64,000 nt of DNA from Geothrix sp. (GTDB lineage Bacteria > Acidobacteriota > Holophagae > Holophagales > Holophagaceae). Of the stretch, positions 7,553-15,351 are shown in pieces. How positions within the stretch are numbered: the first letter of the stretch is position 1; every line of letters begins with the position of its first letter. The stretch is taken from positions 3,398,857 through 3,462,856 of the forward strand of contig NZ_CP126625.1 in NCBI RefSeq assembly GCF_030219325.1, written 5' to 3'. The translations under genes were made by a program, and so were the position numbers. The notes under the pieces were generated by a model. That model did no database searches, had not been told where the DNA came from, and saw only the letters and a list, made by a program, of their open reading frames with translations.

Positions 7553-10042
7553 CTAGAACAACCTCAGCAGCGCGACATATCCGCTCACCGTCTTTACGCC
7601 GGCGATATCGCTTTGCAGGCCGATGCCCAGGTCCACGCGCACGGACGTGAACCACCAGAACCCCGGAAGGTCCCCGACAAGGCCCAGGCCTGTTACCCCG
7701 TATGTCTTCCCGTCATCGAGGCCCCGGGCCCGGCCATGCTCCAGGCTCACGGAAAGCCGGAGGTTCGGCCCGGTGGGAATCGCGAGGGCGGTCTTGGCGT
7801 AGGCCACCTGGTCGGCGGCGATGGCGTTGGAGCGGATGCCGGCGATGCGCACCATGGAGCCCAGCCCGCCCACGTCCAGGGAGTTGAACCGGTCGAAGGC
7901 GCGCCCCCCCACCCAGCCGGCTTCGCCGTGGAACCAGAACCCGGGCTTCACCTCCCGGTCCAGGCCGAGGCTGCCGCCATAGCGCTTGAAGTCCCCTCCC
8001 TCAGGTACGACCTGGGGATCCGCCGCCGTGCCGTAGGTGCCCTCGGGCCGCTTCCCCCACCCGTGGAAACCGCGGATCTGGAAGCCCCGGAACAGCCAGG
8101 AACCCTGCAGGGTGCCCACCTTCGTGAGCCCCGAGGGCGGCAGGGCGTAGCCCGGTGTGCGGTACTTGGTCTCTCCCTCGCTGTAGTCGTCGTAGAGGAA
8201 GTCGCCGCGGCCCTCCAGCCGGAAGCCCAGGCCCAGGTCGTGGCCCAGCTCCACGCCCGCCATGCCGAAGCGCCGGCCCACGCCATCCTTGTTGGCCAGC
8301 TTCCCGTCGATCACAGGCCGGTCCGTGCCCTTCAACAACAGGCCCATGGCATTGGCGCTGACATCGAAGCCGCCGAGGCCGCGGGGGATGGCGAGGTTGA
8401 TCGTGTCGAAGACCCCCGCCACGAGGGCGTTCAGCTGCACGCCCTTGCCGAAGGCGTTGTAGTCGAAATACACGAACCCGCCCAGGGGCATCACCGGGGG
8501 CGTCATGCCCGGATCCACCAGCACCAGCCCCGCCAGGGCCCGGCCGCTGCTCTTGGCCTTCTCGTCGATCTTCCGGGTGCCGTCCTCCTGGCGCGTGAAG
8601 TAGCGGGCGCCCTCCGGCGTAACCTTGAGCATGGTGTCATTCGAGGTGCGCGCGGCGTCCCGCTCGGCCAGGAAGTGGTCACTGTTCAGGGCGAAGTCGC
8701 GGTAGGTGAAGCGCCGCTGCACCTGCACCACGCCATCGGTGCTCACCCAGCGCTCGTAGGTCTTCACGGCCACGGGGCGCCAGACCCCGGGGGCCACGGT
8801 GCCGTAGGTGAGGATCTCGCGCTCGCTCTTCACCGTGCCCGGCAGGTCGTTCCGCTCGCGCCGTTCCACGAGGATCTTCCCGGTGGCCTCCTCCACCTCC
8901 AGCTCCCCCGCGTAGGCCAGGGGATCCGGACTCACCGGCTCGAAGCGCAGCAGGCGCCGGCCGGGGCCCGCGGGCCCGCCGTCCCGGTAGCGGTACCGCT
9001 CCGCCAGGCTGAGGGCCACGGGCAGGGACACGGACTGGCGGCTTTCGATGAGGGGCAGCTGCACCTCGCCCGTGAGGTTGGCCCTCACCCCGTTCAGCCG
9101 CACCTCCTTCTGCAGCAGCTCGGGCCAGTCCCCGGCCTGCTCGAAGTAGCCGAAGGTGAAGCCGATGTCCCCGCCGGGGCCCCGCGAGCCCTGGATGTGC
9201 AGGTCCAGGTCCGCCTTGGCCTGGAGGGTGCGGACGGCTGCCCGTGAGCGCAGGTGCGCGACGCGGACCTGCGCCAGCAGGGCGCCCACGTCGTAGGCGT
9301 CCGCCGCAGTCACCGCCACCTCGTGGCGCTCCTTCGGCAGGGGCACCGCGGTCCAGCTGCCATCCGCGAAGGTCCAGCGCTTGGCCTCCCCAGCCCGGTT
9401 GCGCAGGGTGAGGTCGCCCACCCCGCCCTCGACCTCCACGAACCCCTGGGGGATGAGCGCGGCGAGCTGCGCGGAGGAGCCTCCGGCCGGCACCACCAGC
9501 CGGCCCCCGTCACCCATCAGCGTCGCGGCCTGGGCGCCGGGGTCCTTCGGCAGCCAGAGGGTCCAGGCACGGCCGGGGAAGGTCTCCTGGGCCTGGGCCA
9601 GCTGGGTGCGCCAGAGCGTGGAATCGACGTTCAGGTCCGAAGGCAGCAGGGCCCCGCCATCCACCGCGCCCCAGGCCGTCTCGTCGAGGACGGGTACCGC
9701 TTTGGGATCGAAGGCCACGTAGAGCCGCTGGCCCGGAGCCTGGGCCTTGAGGGCCTGGGCGGCCGCCAGCAGGAGTGGGATGCGCGCCTCCCCCAGGGGC
9801 AGGCGGAGCCGCACGGCCGGGGCCTCCCGGAGCGCCGCCACCAGGGGGAGCCAGCGCTGCCGGGCGGCCTCCACCTGGGTGGCGTCCCGGTTGTCCCGAG
9901 GCAGCAGGGCGGTGGAGTCGGCCGTGGTCAGGTCCAGATCCACTGGTGGCGCCTCACCCACCCGCAGGGGGGCCGCCGGGGGTGCCTGGGCGACCAGCGA
10001 CAGCGTGAGCGTGGGAATCAGGGCGAAGGAAGGGCGCGGCAC
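7553..10042 (-). CDS. Large outer-membrane beta-barrel protein of unknown function
   Basis: 829 residues. The start is GTG (10040-10042) with GGAGG five bases upstream on the minus strand. A signal peptide (ALIPTLTLSLVAQA) leads into a soluble N-terminal half, a central region from about residue 255 to 490 that resembles LolA/LppX-type outer-membrane lipoprotein-sorting folds (long strands such as YAGELEVEEATGKILVERRE), and a C-terminal barrel of about 300 residues with alternating strands and a terminal Phe in YVALLRLF, the usual BAM recognition end. I do not recognise a named family. The 3' end has a relic duplicate at 7449-7488, and the upstream flank carries a MITE-like element that leaves the ribosome-binding site intact. 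Confidence 0.7.
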   Translation of the reverse strand: MPRPSFALIPTLTLSLVAQAPPAAPLRVGEAPPVDLDLTTADSTALLPRDNRDATQVEAARQRWLPLVAALREAPAVRLRLPLGEARIPLLLAAAQALKAQAPGQRLYVAFDPKAVPVLDETAWGAVDGGALLPSDLNVDSTLWRTQLAQAQETFPGRAWTLWLPKDPGAQAATLMGDGGRLVVPAGGSSAQLAALIPQGFVEVEGGVGDLTLRNRAGEAKRWTFADGSWTAVPLPKERHEVAVTAADAYDVGALLAQVRVAHLRSRAAVRTLQAKADLDLHIQGSRGPGGDIGFTFGYFEQAGDWPELLQKEVRLNGVRANLTGEVQLPLIESRQSVSLPVALSLAERYRYRDGGPAGPGRRLLRFEPVSPDPLAYAGELEVEEATGKILVERRERNDLPGTVKSEREILTYGTVAPGVWRPVAVKTYERWVSTDGVVQVQRRFTYRDFALNSDHFLAERDAARTSNDTMLKVTPEGARYFTRQEDGTRKIDEKAKSSGRALAGLVLVDPGMTPPVMPLGGFVYFDYNAFGKGVQLNALVAGVFDTINLAIPRGLGGFDVSANAMGLLLKGTDRPVIDGKLANKDGVGRRFGMAGVELGHDLGLGFRLEGRGDFLYDDYSEGETKYRTPGYALPPSGLTKVGTLQGSWLFRGFQIRGFHGWGKRPEGTYGTAADPQVVPEGGDFKRYGGSLGLDREVKPGFWFHGEAGWVGGRAFDRFNSLDVGGLGSMVRIAGIRSNAIAADQVAYAKTALAIPTGPNLRLSVSLEHGRARGLDDGKTYGVTGLGLVGDLPGFWWFTSVRVDLGIGLQSDIAGVKTVSGYVALLRLF

Positions 10043-10057
10043 GATGCCTCCGGATTA

Positions 10058-10368
10058 GGAGCGTGTCCAAGTAATGGGTGGGGGCTGCACTGGGGCGTCA
10101 GCCGAGCGAGGCGAGGAAGGTGACGAAGGCCCTCTCGGTATCGGCTTTGCCGATACGCGAGACATGCTGAAATCTGGTGGTTCCAAGGACGAGGAGCCTG
10201 ACGCTGCATCCCGAGAGCTGCCACCCCAGCCCGAAGGGTTGATGGCAAAGGGCTCCCATGCTGCGTCACCGGGCTTGAACGGTGAACCCGCACCGCCCTG
10301 CGCCCACTTCCTTGCCTGGAAGCCCTTTGCCGTCAATGCAGCCCCTATCGATTACTTCGACACGCTCC
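10058..10368 (+). mobile_element. MITE-like element 1 (311 bp, inverted-repeat ends, no gene)
   Basis: Fills most of the 380-base gap between the barrel gene and the F-type secretion gene. The left end GGAGCGTGTCCAAGTAATGG and the reverse complement of the right end match at 18 of 20 bases. Inside are three blocks shared with elements 34540-34865 and 42550-42817 in the same order: block A (10104-10120, GAGCGAGGCGAGGAAGG), block B (10188-10209, ending TGACGCTGCAT) and block C (10296-10315, CCCTGCG...TTCCTTGC). Between A and B is a strong hairpin with stem GTATCGGC/GCCGATAC. No convincing reading frame and no clear target duplication are seen. Confidence 0.7.
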
Positions 10369-10423
10369 AAGGAAGGCTACCGCGGCGACCCCGTTCCGGG
10401 TTATCCGGTATCCTCGAAGGTCT

Positions 10424-11611
10424 ATGCGATTCACGGTCCGACTCACTCATGCCAACGGGGAAGTGCTGGTGCGCGAGTTCGAGGCGGACAGCGCCGAGAG
10501 CCTCCGGGCCCGCGTCCTCGCCGAAGGTGGCTTCCCCCTCGCGATCACCCGGACGGACACGGCCTTCCGCAGCCGGAACCAGCTCAAGACCGAGTCCCTC
10601 GTGCTCTTCAACCAGGAGCTGCTGGCCCTGCTGAGGGCGGGCATCCCCCTCCTGCAGTCATTGGAGCTGCTGGTCGGCCATGGCAAGGATGTCCAGCTGC
10701 GCCGCAGCCTCACCCAGGTGGTGGAGCTGGTGCGGGAGGGCATGTCCTTCTCCGACGCCCTGGAGCAGGCGGGTTCCTTCCCGCCCATCTACCGCAGCAA
10801 CGTGGTCGCGGGCGAGCGCAGCGGCACCCTGCCGGAGGTGCTGGCCCGCTGGCTGTCCTTCCAGAAGTTCGCGCAGACCAGCCGCCGCCGCATCATCGAG
10901 GCCCTCTTCTATCCGACCTTCCTGGTGCTGGTCCTGATCCTGGCCCTGGGCGTGATCTTCAACGTGGTGCTGCCCCGCTTCGCCGAGTTCTACGCCGGCG
11001 GCGACATCGAGATGCCCTTCTTCACCCGGATCCTGCTGGGCGCCGGCAAGTTCGTCAGCTCCACCCTCTGGTTGCAGGGCCTCATCCTCATCGGCCTGGT
11101 CGTCCTCGGCCGCTGGATGGTGGCCTCCGAGGCCGGACGCAAGCTGGCCGAGCGGCTGCTGCTGATGCTCCCCAAGGTGGGCACCCTGTACCGCATGTAC
11201 CATTCCAGCGTCTTCTGCCGGACCCTGGGCGTGCTGCTGTCCGGCGGCCTGCCCGTCGTGCAGGCCCTGGAGGTGGTGCAGCGCACCAGCCCCAGCGAGC
11301 GCATGAAGGCCGGGCTGCTCCTGATCACGGACAAGGTCCGGGCCGGCAGCAGCCTCCACCTGTCCCTGGAGCAGGCCAAGGTCCTGGATCCCCTGGCCGT
11401 GGAGATGATCCGCGTGGGCGAGCAGAGCAGCGCCCTGCCCGAGATGCTCGACCACGTGGCGAACTTCTTCGATTCCGAAGTGGAGAAGGCCACCACCGCC
11501 GTCACCAGCCTCATCGGCCCCGTGCTCATCCTCTTCATGGGCGTCGTCGTCCTGGGCCTCCTCCTCGCCATCTACGTGCCTCTGTTCAACGCCAGCAGCA
11601 TGGTTCGCTGA
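10424..11611 (+). CDS. Type II secretion / type IV pilus inner-membrane protein, GspF/PilC family
   Basis: 395 residues with the typical duplicated T2SSF layout: a short N-terminal domain (about 1-55), a first cytoplasmic helical bundle (about 60-160), membrane helices near 165-187 and 215-235, a second bundle (about 240-355) and a final helix (LIGPVLILFMGVVVLGLLLAIYV). The family signature GERSGTLPEVL and its repeat RVGEQSSALPEML are visible. GspF/PilC is the platform protein that couples the cytoplasmic ATPase to pseudopilus or pilus assembly. No other secretion genes flank it, so its system lies elsewhere. It is followed by a two-hairpin terminator module and a convergent gene. Confidence 0.88.
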   Translation: MRFTVRLTHANGEVLVREFEADSAESLRARVLAEGGFPLAITRTDTAFRSRNQLKTESLVLFNQELLALLRAGIPLLQSLELLVGHGKDVQLRRSLTQVVELVREGMSFSDALEQAGSFPPIYRSNVVAGERSGTLPEVLARWLSFQKFAQTSRRRIIEALFYPTFLVLVLILALGVIFNVVLPRFAEFYAGGDIEMPFFTRILLGAGKFVSSTLWLQGLILIGLVVLGRWMVASEAGRKLAERLLLMLPKVGTLYRMYHSSVFCRTLGVLLSGGLPVVQALEVVQRTSPSERMKAGLLLITDKVRAGSSLHLSLEQAKVLDPLAVEMIRVGEQSSALPEMLDHVANFFDSEVEKATTAVTSLIGPVLILFMGVVVLGLLLAIYVPLFNASSMVR

Positions 11612-11612
11612 A

Positions 11613-11700
11613 TGTCCTCCGGGGGTTCCACGCTCCGCCACGCTGGGCGAACACCCCCGGTCCCCCGCGCGGATCCTCGGCAAAGCCGGGGATCCGCTTT
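11613..11700 (+). terminator. Two-hairpin 3' module A, downstream of the GspF/PilC gene
   Basis: Starts right after the stop codon. Hairpin 1 (11619-11660) pairs CCGGGGGT with ACCCCCGG around a loop that ends GGGCGAACA. After a CCCCCGC linker, hairpin 2 (11669-11697) pairs GCGGATCC-TCGGC with GCCGG-GGATCCGC around AAA and is followed by TTTCTC, so it works as an intrinsic terminator on the plus strand. The same arrangement occurs at 42825-42913, and on the minus strand at 48245-48314 and 54962-55033. Confidence 0.75.
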
Positions 11701-11706
11701 CTCATC

Positions 11707-12846
11707 CTAGCGATACCGCTTCTTCATCCACTTCTGCGGATCCTGCGGCTGGGCCTGGTGGCGGATCTCGAAGCCCAGGCGCGGGCCGTCCACCGTGTCG
11801 CCCACGGCGCCCACGGATTCACCGGCCTTGAGCACCTGGCCCTTGGTGACGCCCAGGCCCACCAGGTGGGTGTAGAGCGTGAACCAGCCGCCGCCGTGGT
11901 CGAGGATCACCATGGGGCCGTAGCTCTGGTAGTAGTCCGCGAAGGCCACCTTGCCATCGGCCACGGCCGCCACGTTGGTGCCGCCGGGGGCGCTGATGAG
12001 CAGGCCGCTCTGCATGGTCTTGGTCTTGAAGCGCGGGTGCAGGTGCTCCCCGAAGCCCAGGGCCAGCGTACCTTCCACGGGCTGGGGCAGCTCGCCGCGC
12101 AGGTTGGCGAAGGCCACGGCGGGCTCGAAGGCCTCGCCCTTGGGCTTGCTGAGCAGGCCCGCCAGCAGCCGCTCCAGCTGGACGGCCTCCTCCGCCAGCT
12201 CCGCCTGGGCCTGTTTCTGCGCCACCTCGTCCTTCTGCAGGCCATCGAGGAAGCTGTTGAGCTTCTCCTCCTGGAGCCGCAGGGCGGCCTGGAGCTGGGC
12301 GGCCTCCCGTTCCTCGGTGGCCAGGCGCCCCAGGACCTCCTTCAGGGCCTTCTCCTTGGAGGCCAAGTCCCCCTGCAGCCGCTGGATCTGGCCCAGCTGC
12401 TTCCGCTCCTGCAGGCGCGCCCAGGCCAGCATGCGGCCCCGCACCAGCCAGGCCTCCAGATCCTTGAAGGTGACGTAGAGCGCGACGTCACCCCAGGGGC
12501 CCAGGGCCTGCATCCAGCGCACCTGCTTGCGGAGGCTCCCCTGGAGCCGCTGGACCTCGCCCTGGATCCGCGTCCGCTCGCGGCCGATGACCTGCACCTC
12601 GTTCTGGGCCTGGTCCCGGCGCAGGCGGGCCCCTTCCACCTGGGCCTTGGCCCGGTCCCGCTGCAGCGAGATGCCCTGGATCTCCACCAGCACGCCCTTG
12701 CGGCGCTTCTTCAGCGAGGCCAGCTGCTGGTCCACCTGGCCCAGCCGGCCCTGGATCGCCGCCAGCTTCTGCCGCAGCTCTGCGGGATCCTGGGCGCCCT
12801 GCGCCGCGAGGATCGCGGGGAGGAGAACGGCGATCAGCGGGCGCAC
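11707..12846 (-). CDS. EnvC-like murein hydrolase activator, M23 domain with coiled coil
   Basis: 379 residues from the GTG at 12844-12846, which follows the upstream gene's stop by four bases and has GGTGGAAAG upstream; a GTG 18 bases earlier lies within the upstream gene and has a poorer site. A signal peptide (MRPLIAVLLPAILAAQG) leads to a long coiled coil (about 25-235) and a C-terminal LytM/M23 fold (about 265-375). Of the zinc ligands the motif HGGGWFTLYTH is present but the usual HxxxD and the final HLHFE are altered (GFEIRH), as in EnvC and NlpD, so it probably activates amidases rather than cutting peptidoglycan. It pairs with a membrane protein gene upstream. Confidence 0.82.
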   Translation of the reverse strand: MRPLIAVLLPAILAAQGAQDPAELRQKLAAIQGRLGQVDQQLASLKKRRKGVLVEIQGISLQRDRAKAQVEGARLRRDQAQNEVQVIGRERTRIQGEVQRLQGSLRKQVRWMQALGPWGDVALYVTFKDLEAWLVRGRMLAWARLQERKQLGQIQRLQGDLASKEKALKEVLGRLATEEREAAQLQAALRLQEEKLNSFLDGLQKDEVAQKQAQAELAEEAVQLERLLAGLLSKPKGEAFEPAVAFANLRGELPQPVEGTLALGFGEHLHPRFKTKTMQSGLLISAPGGTNVAAVADGKVAFADYYQSYGPMVILDHGGGWFTLYTHLVGLGVTKGQVLKAGESVGAVGDTVDGPRLGFEIRHQAQPQDPQKWMKKRYR

Positions 12847-12850
12847 GATG

Positions 12851-13591
12851 CTATTTCTTTCCACCCGCTGGAAGCAGCATGGCCAGGGCGCCCAGCACCA
12901 GCGGCCCGCCGATGGACAGGGGCAGGGCCAGCGGCGAGAAGGGATCCGAAGGCAGCTGGGCCATGGGCAGCAGGCGGACGATGACCTCCAGCACCTTCAC
13001 CTGGCCGGCGCTCCAGCCCAGGTCCTGGCCGAAATCGAGGAAGAAGCTGAGGCGCGGCCCCAGCTCCCGGAGCAGCAGCGTGAAGAGCAGGGCCAGTCCC
13101 GCGCTGGACTTCAGCAGGCGTGAGAGCAGCACGGCCCACAGCAGCATCTGGAGGCCCAGCAGAAGCCCATGCAGATCCGCACGGAGCAGTTCCGGCGGCC
13201 ACGCCTCACCGATGAGCCGCCAGCTCAGGGCCCACACGGGGATCAGCGCCACCTGGGAAAGAAAGAGGCCATGGGCAAAGCCCAGTCCCGTGCCCACGAA
13301 GAAGCCCTTGAAGCGCTCGCCGCGGGCAGCCGCGGCCGTCCACTGACTCACGGGGCCGAAGGCCCCCAGCAGCACCACCAGGGACACCACCCAGTACATC
13401 ACGCCCTGCAGGTTGCCCACCGCGTAGGAGCGCAGCGAGTCGGCGCCCAGGGGAATGGCCGTGCCGAAGAGCAGGATCTGCGAGCCCCCATCTCCCTGCT
13501 GGCCCCGCACCGCCATGACCACCAGCCCCGTGGCGAACAGGCAGGCCAGCACCCAGCCGATGCGCAGCTTCGAACTTCCGAACCGATCCAT
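12851..13591 (-). CDS. Multi-pass membrane protein, ABC-2-permease-like
   Basis: 246 residues from ATG 13589-13591 with GGAG five bases upstream. About six hydrophobic segments are seen (near 11-28, 60-82, 105-125, 140-165, 170-190 and 215-240). The layout and the WTAAAARGERFKGFFVG stretch after the second segment suggest an ABC-2-type permease or a member of that fold, but no ATPase gene is adjacent and I do not recognise a family. The gene runs into the EnvC-like gene with a four-base gap, so a joint role in envelope maintenance is possible; it is not FtsX, which has four helices and a large extracytoplasmic domain. Confidence 0.6.
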   Translation of the reverse strand: MDRFGSSKLRIGWVLACLFATGLVVMAVRGQQGDGGSQILLFGTAIPLGADSLRSYAVGNLQGVMYWVVSLVVLLGAFGPVSQWTAAAARGERFKGFFVGTGLGFAHGLFLSQVALIPVWALSWRLIGEAWPPELLRADLHGLLLGLQMLLWAVLLSRLLKSSAGLALLFTLLLRELGPRLSFFLDFGQDLGWSAGQVKVLEVIVRLLPMAQLPSDPFSPLALPLSIGGPLVLGALAMLLPAGGKK

Positions 13592-13632
13592 GAAGGCTCC
13601 ACAGGATCCTTCGAGTGTAGGGCAGGACGCGC

Positions 13633-14052
13633 TCAGCGTGCCGCCAACACCCGCGCCAGGTGGGCCTTCACCTCGGCCAAGCGCTCGGGCAGCACGGCCA
13701 CGAACACGGTATCGTCCCCGGCGAGGGTGCCCATCAGGCCCGGCACGGGGTCGCCGTCGAGGCTGAGGCCCAGGGCCTGGGCGAAGCCGGGGGCCGTGCG
13801 CAGCACCAGCAGGTTGGGCGGCGCCTCGGTGATGCTCACGTCGGGAAGGACCTGGCTGCCCGGCTCCACACGGCGATAGCGGCCCTGGACCTTCTGCACG
13901 CCCAGCCGCTTCAGCCGCCGGGACAGGGTGGACTGCGTCAGCTCGTGGCCCTGGCCTTTCAACCGGGCCTGAAGGTCCCCCTGGTCGGTGATGGGGGCAC
14001 CGTCCAGCAGCTGGAGGATGAGGGAATCCAAGTCCATGCATGGATGATGCAT
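13633..14052 (-). CDS. argR: Arginine repressor ArgR
   Basis: 139 residues if begun at 14052; an alternative ATG at 14035-14037 gives MDLDSLILQLL and is equally plausible because neither has a clear ribosome-binding site. The N-terminal winged helix carries QSTLSRRLKRLGVQKV, the ArgR recognition region. The C-terminal half has the trimerisation and arginine-binding core with GTLAGDDTVFVAVLPE. ArgR forms hexamers that bind palindromic ARG boxes when arginine is plentiful. It is divergent from argD, and the 150-base gap holds three palindromes of the expected kind, one overlapping its own start, so it probably controls both the arginine operon and itself. Confidence 0.93.
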   Translation of the reverse strand: MHHPCMDLDSLILQLLDGAPITDQGDLQARLKGQGHELTQSTLSRRLKRLGVQKVQGRYRRVEPGSQVLPDVSITEAPPNLLVLRTAPGFAQALGLSLDGDPVPGLMGTLAGDDTVFVAVLPERLAEVKAHLARVLAAR

Positions 14053-14189
14053 GAAATTGCATATCTCAACAAGACAAGATTTTTCAAAAGCACACCAAAT
14101 TCACACAAATTTCTGCTTGAACCCCTTTTTCAAGCGCGCATAATATGCAATCTGCCGCTTGGTTATGCACCCTCCATGCGCGCATATGC
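14047..14189. promoter_or_regulatory. Putative ArgR operators (three GCAT/ATGC palindromes)
   Basis: Three AT-rich palindromes lie in the argR-argD gap: ATGCA-TGAAAT-TGCAT at 14047-14062 (overlapping the argR start), GCATAATATGC at 14138-14148 (overlapping the predicted -10 box of argD) and GCATATGC at 14182-14189 (in the argD leader). They resemble ARG-box half sites in base composition and symmetry. The positions fit repression of both directions. Confidence 0.55.
14117..14146 (+). promoter_or_regulatory. Predicted sigma-70 promoter of the arginine operon
   Basis: TTGAAC at 14117-14122 and TAATAT at 14141-14146 are separated by 18 bases, a good match to the housekeeping consensus. The start would be near 14153, leaving a leader of about 50 bases before argD. 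The palindrome at 14138-14148 covers the -10 box. Confidence 0.6.
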
Positions 14190-14202
14190 ACAGGATGCCT
14201 GC

Positions 14203-15351
14203 ATGACCGCGACCCTTCCCATCCCCGCCCTGCTCCCCACTTACGCCCCCTATCCCTTCCCGCTCGTGCGAGGAGAGGGCGACCGGGTCTTCGACGACCA
14301 GGGCCGGGGCTGGTGGGACTTCTACGGTGGCCACTGTGTGTGCGCCACGGGCCACAGCCACCCCAAGGTGGTGAAGGCCGTGGCCAACCAGGCCGCCTCA
14401 CTGCTCTTTTACTCCGCCGCCGCCGCCCTTCCCGTGCGGGATCAGGCCGCGACCCAGATCACGGCTTTCGCGGGCATGGACTCGGTCTTCTTCTGCAACA
14501 GCGGCGCTGAGGCCAACGAAAACGCCCTGAAGCTGGCCCTGCTCCTCACGGGTCGCAAGCAGCTCGGCGCCTTCGAAGGCGGCTGGCACGGCCGCACCCT
14601 GCTGGCCCTGTCCGTCACCGACGATCCCAAGATCACCGAGCCCTTCGCCGACCAGCTGGTGCCCACGGTGCGGCTGCCCTTCGGCGACCTCGCCGCGCTG
14701 GCCGCCGCCGACTTCTCCGGCATCGCCGGCGTGATCCTCGAACCCATCCAGAGCATGGCCGGCATCAAGACTGCCTCCCGCGAATGGTTCCGGGCCCTGC
14801 GCGCCAAGTGCGACGCCTCGGGCACGCTGCTGATTTTCGACGAGATCCAGACCGGCATGGGGCGGATGGGAACGCCCTTCGCCGCCCAGTTCTATGGCGT
14901 GCGGCCCGACCTCATCACGTCGGCCAAGGGCCTGGCCTCGGGCGTGCCCATGGGCGCCCTGCTCATGACCGCTGCCGTGGCCTCCAAGCTCAAGGGCGGA
15001 GATCTGGGGAGCACCTTCGGCGGCGGCCCCCTGGCCTGCGCGGCCCTGTTGGCCACGGTGGAGGTCATCGCCCACGAAGGCCTGATGCCCAATGCCATGG
15101 CTGCCGCGGCCAGGCTGCGGAAGGAGCTCGTGGGCTCCGTGGTGACGGAAGTCGTGGGCGAGGGCCTGCTGCTGGGCCTACGCAGCGCCCATGCCGCCGC
15201 CCTCAAGAAGCACCTCCTGGCCCACCACATCCTGGTGGGCGGCTCGGGCGATGCCACGGTGCTGCGGCTGATGCCGCCCCTCAACGTCAGCGGCGAAGCC
15301 CTGAGCGCCCTCGTCACCGCCATCCATGCCTTCCAGCCGGAGCAGCCATGA
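14203..15351 (+). CDS. argD: N-acyl-ornithine aminotransferase (PLP-dependent)
   Basis: 382 residues from ATG 14203 (AGGA nine bases upstream); the frame is open further upstream and an in-frame ATG at 14176 is the only serious alternative. It belongs to class III aminotransferases and converts N-acyl-glutamate semialdehyde and glutamate to N-acyl-ornithine in the cytoplasm. Visible are the cofactor region FCNSGAEANENALKLA, the Asp of LLIFDEIQTGMGRMG and the PLP lysine in TSAKGLASGVPMGA. It is the first gene of the arginine operon and overlaps argF' by four bases. ArgD enzymes often accept both acetyl- and succinyl-ornithine, so it does not settle the acyl type. Confidence 0.9.
   Translation: MTATLPIPALLPTYAPYPFPLVRGEGDRVFDDQGRGWWDFYGGHCVCATGHSHPKVVKAVANQAASLLFYSAAAALPVRDQAATQITAFAGMDSVFFCNSGAEANENALKLALLLTGRKQLGAFEGGWHGRTLLALSVTDDPKITEPFADQLVPTVRLPFGDLAALAAADFSGIAGVILEPIQSMAGIKTASREWFRALRAKCDASGTLLIFDEIQTGMGRMGTPFAAQFYGVRPDLITSAKGLASGVPMGALLMTAAVASKLKGGDLGSTFGGGPLACAALLATVEVIAHEGLMPNAMAAAARLRKELVGSVVTEVVGEGLLLGLRSAHAAALKKHLLAHHILVGGSGDATVLRLMPPLNVSGEALSALVTAIHAFQPEQP

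Noticed and set aside
7489-10163. Hairpin pair as attachment sites bounding a mobile barrel gene
   Set aside because: No integrase or other mobility gene lies between, and the right copy is part of element 1.
10058-10368. Target-site duplication around element 1
   Set aside because: Flanks (TTA or TTAG on the left, AAG or CAAG on the right) do not match; either lost by mutation or never present.
10282-12984. Plus-strand frame of 900 codons
   Set aside because: It crosses the GspF/PilC gene in another frame and then runs antisense to the EnvC-like gene; GC-rich shadow.
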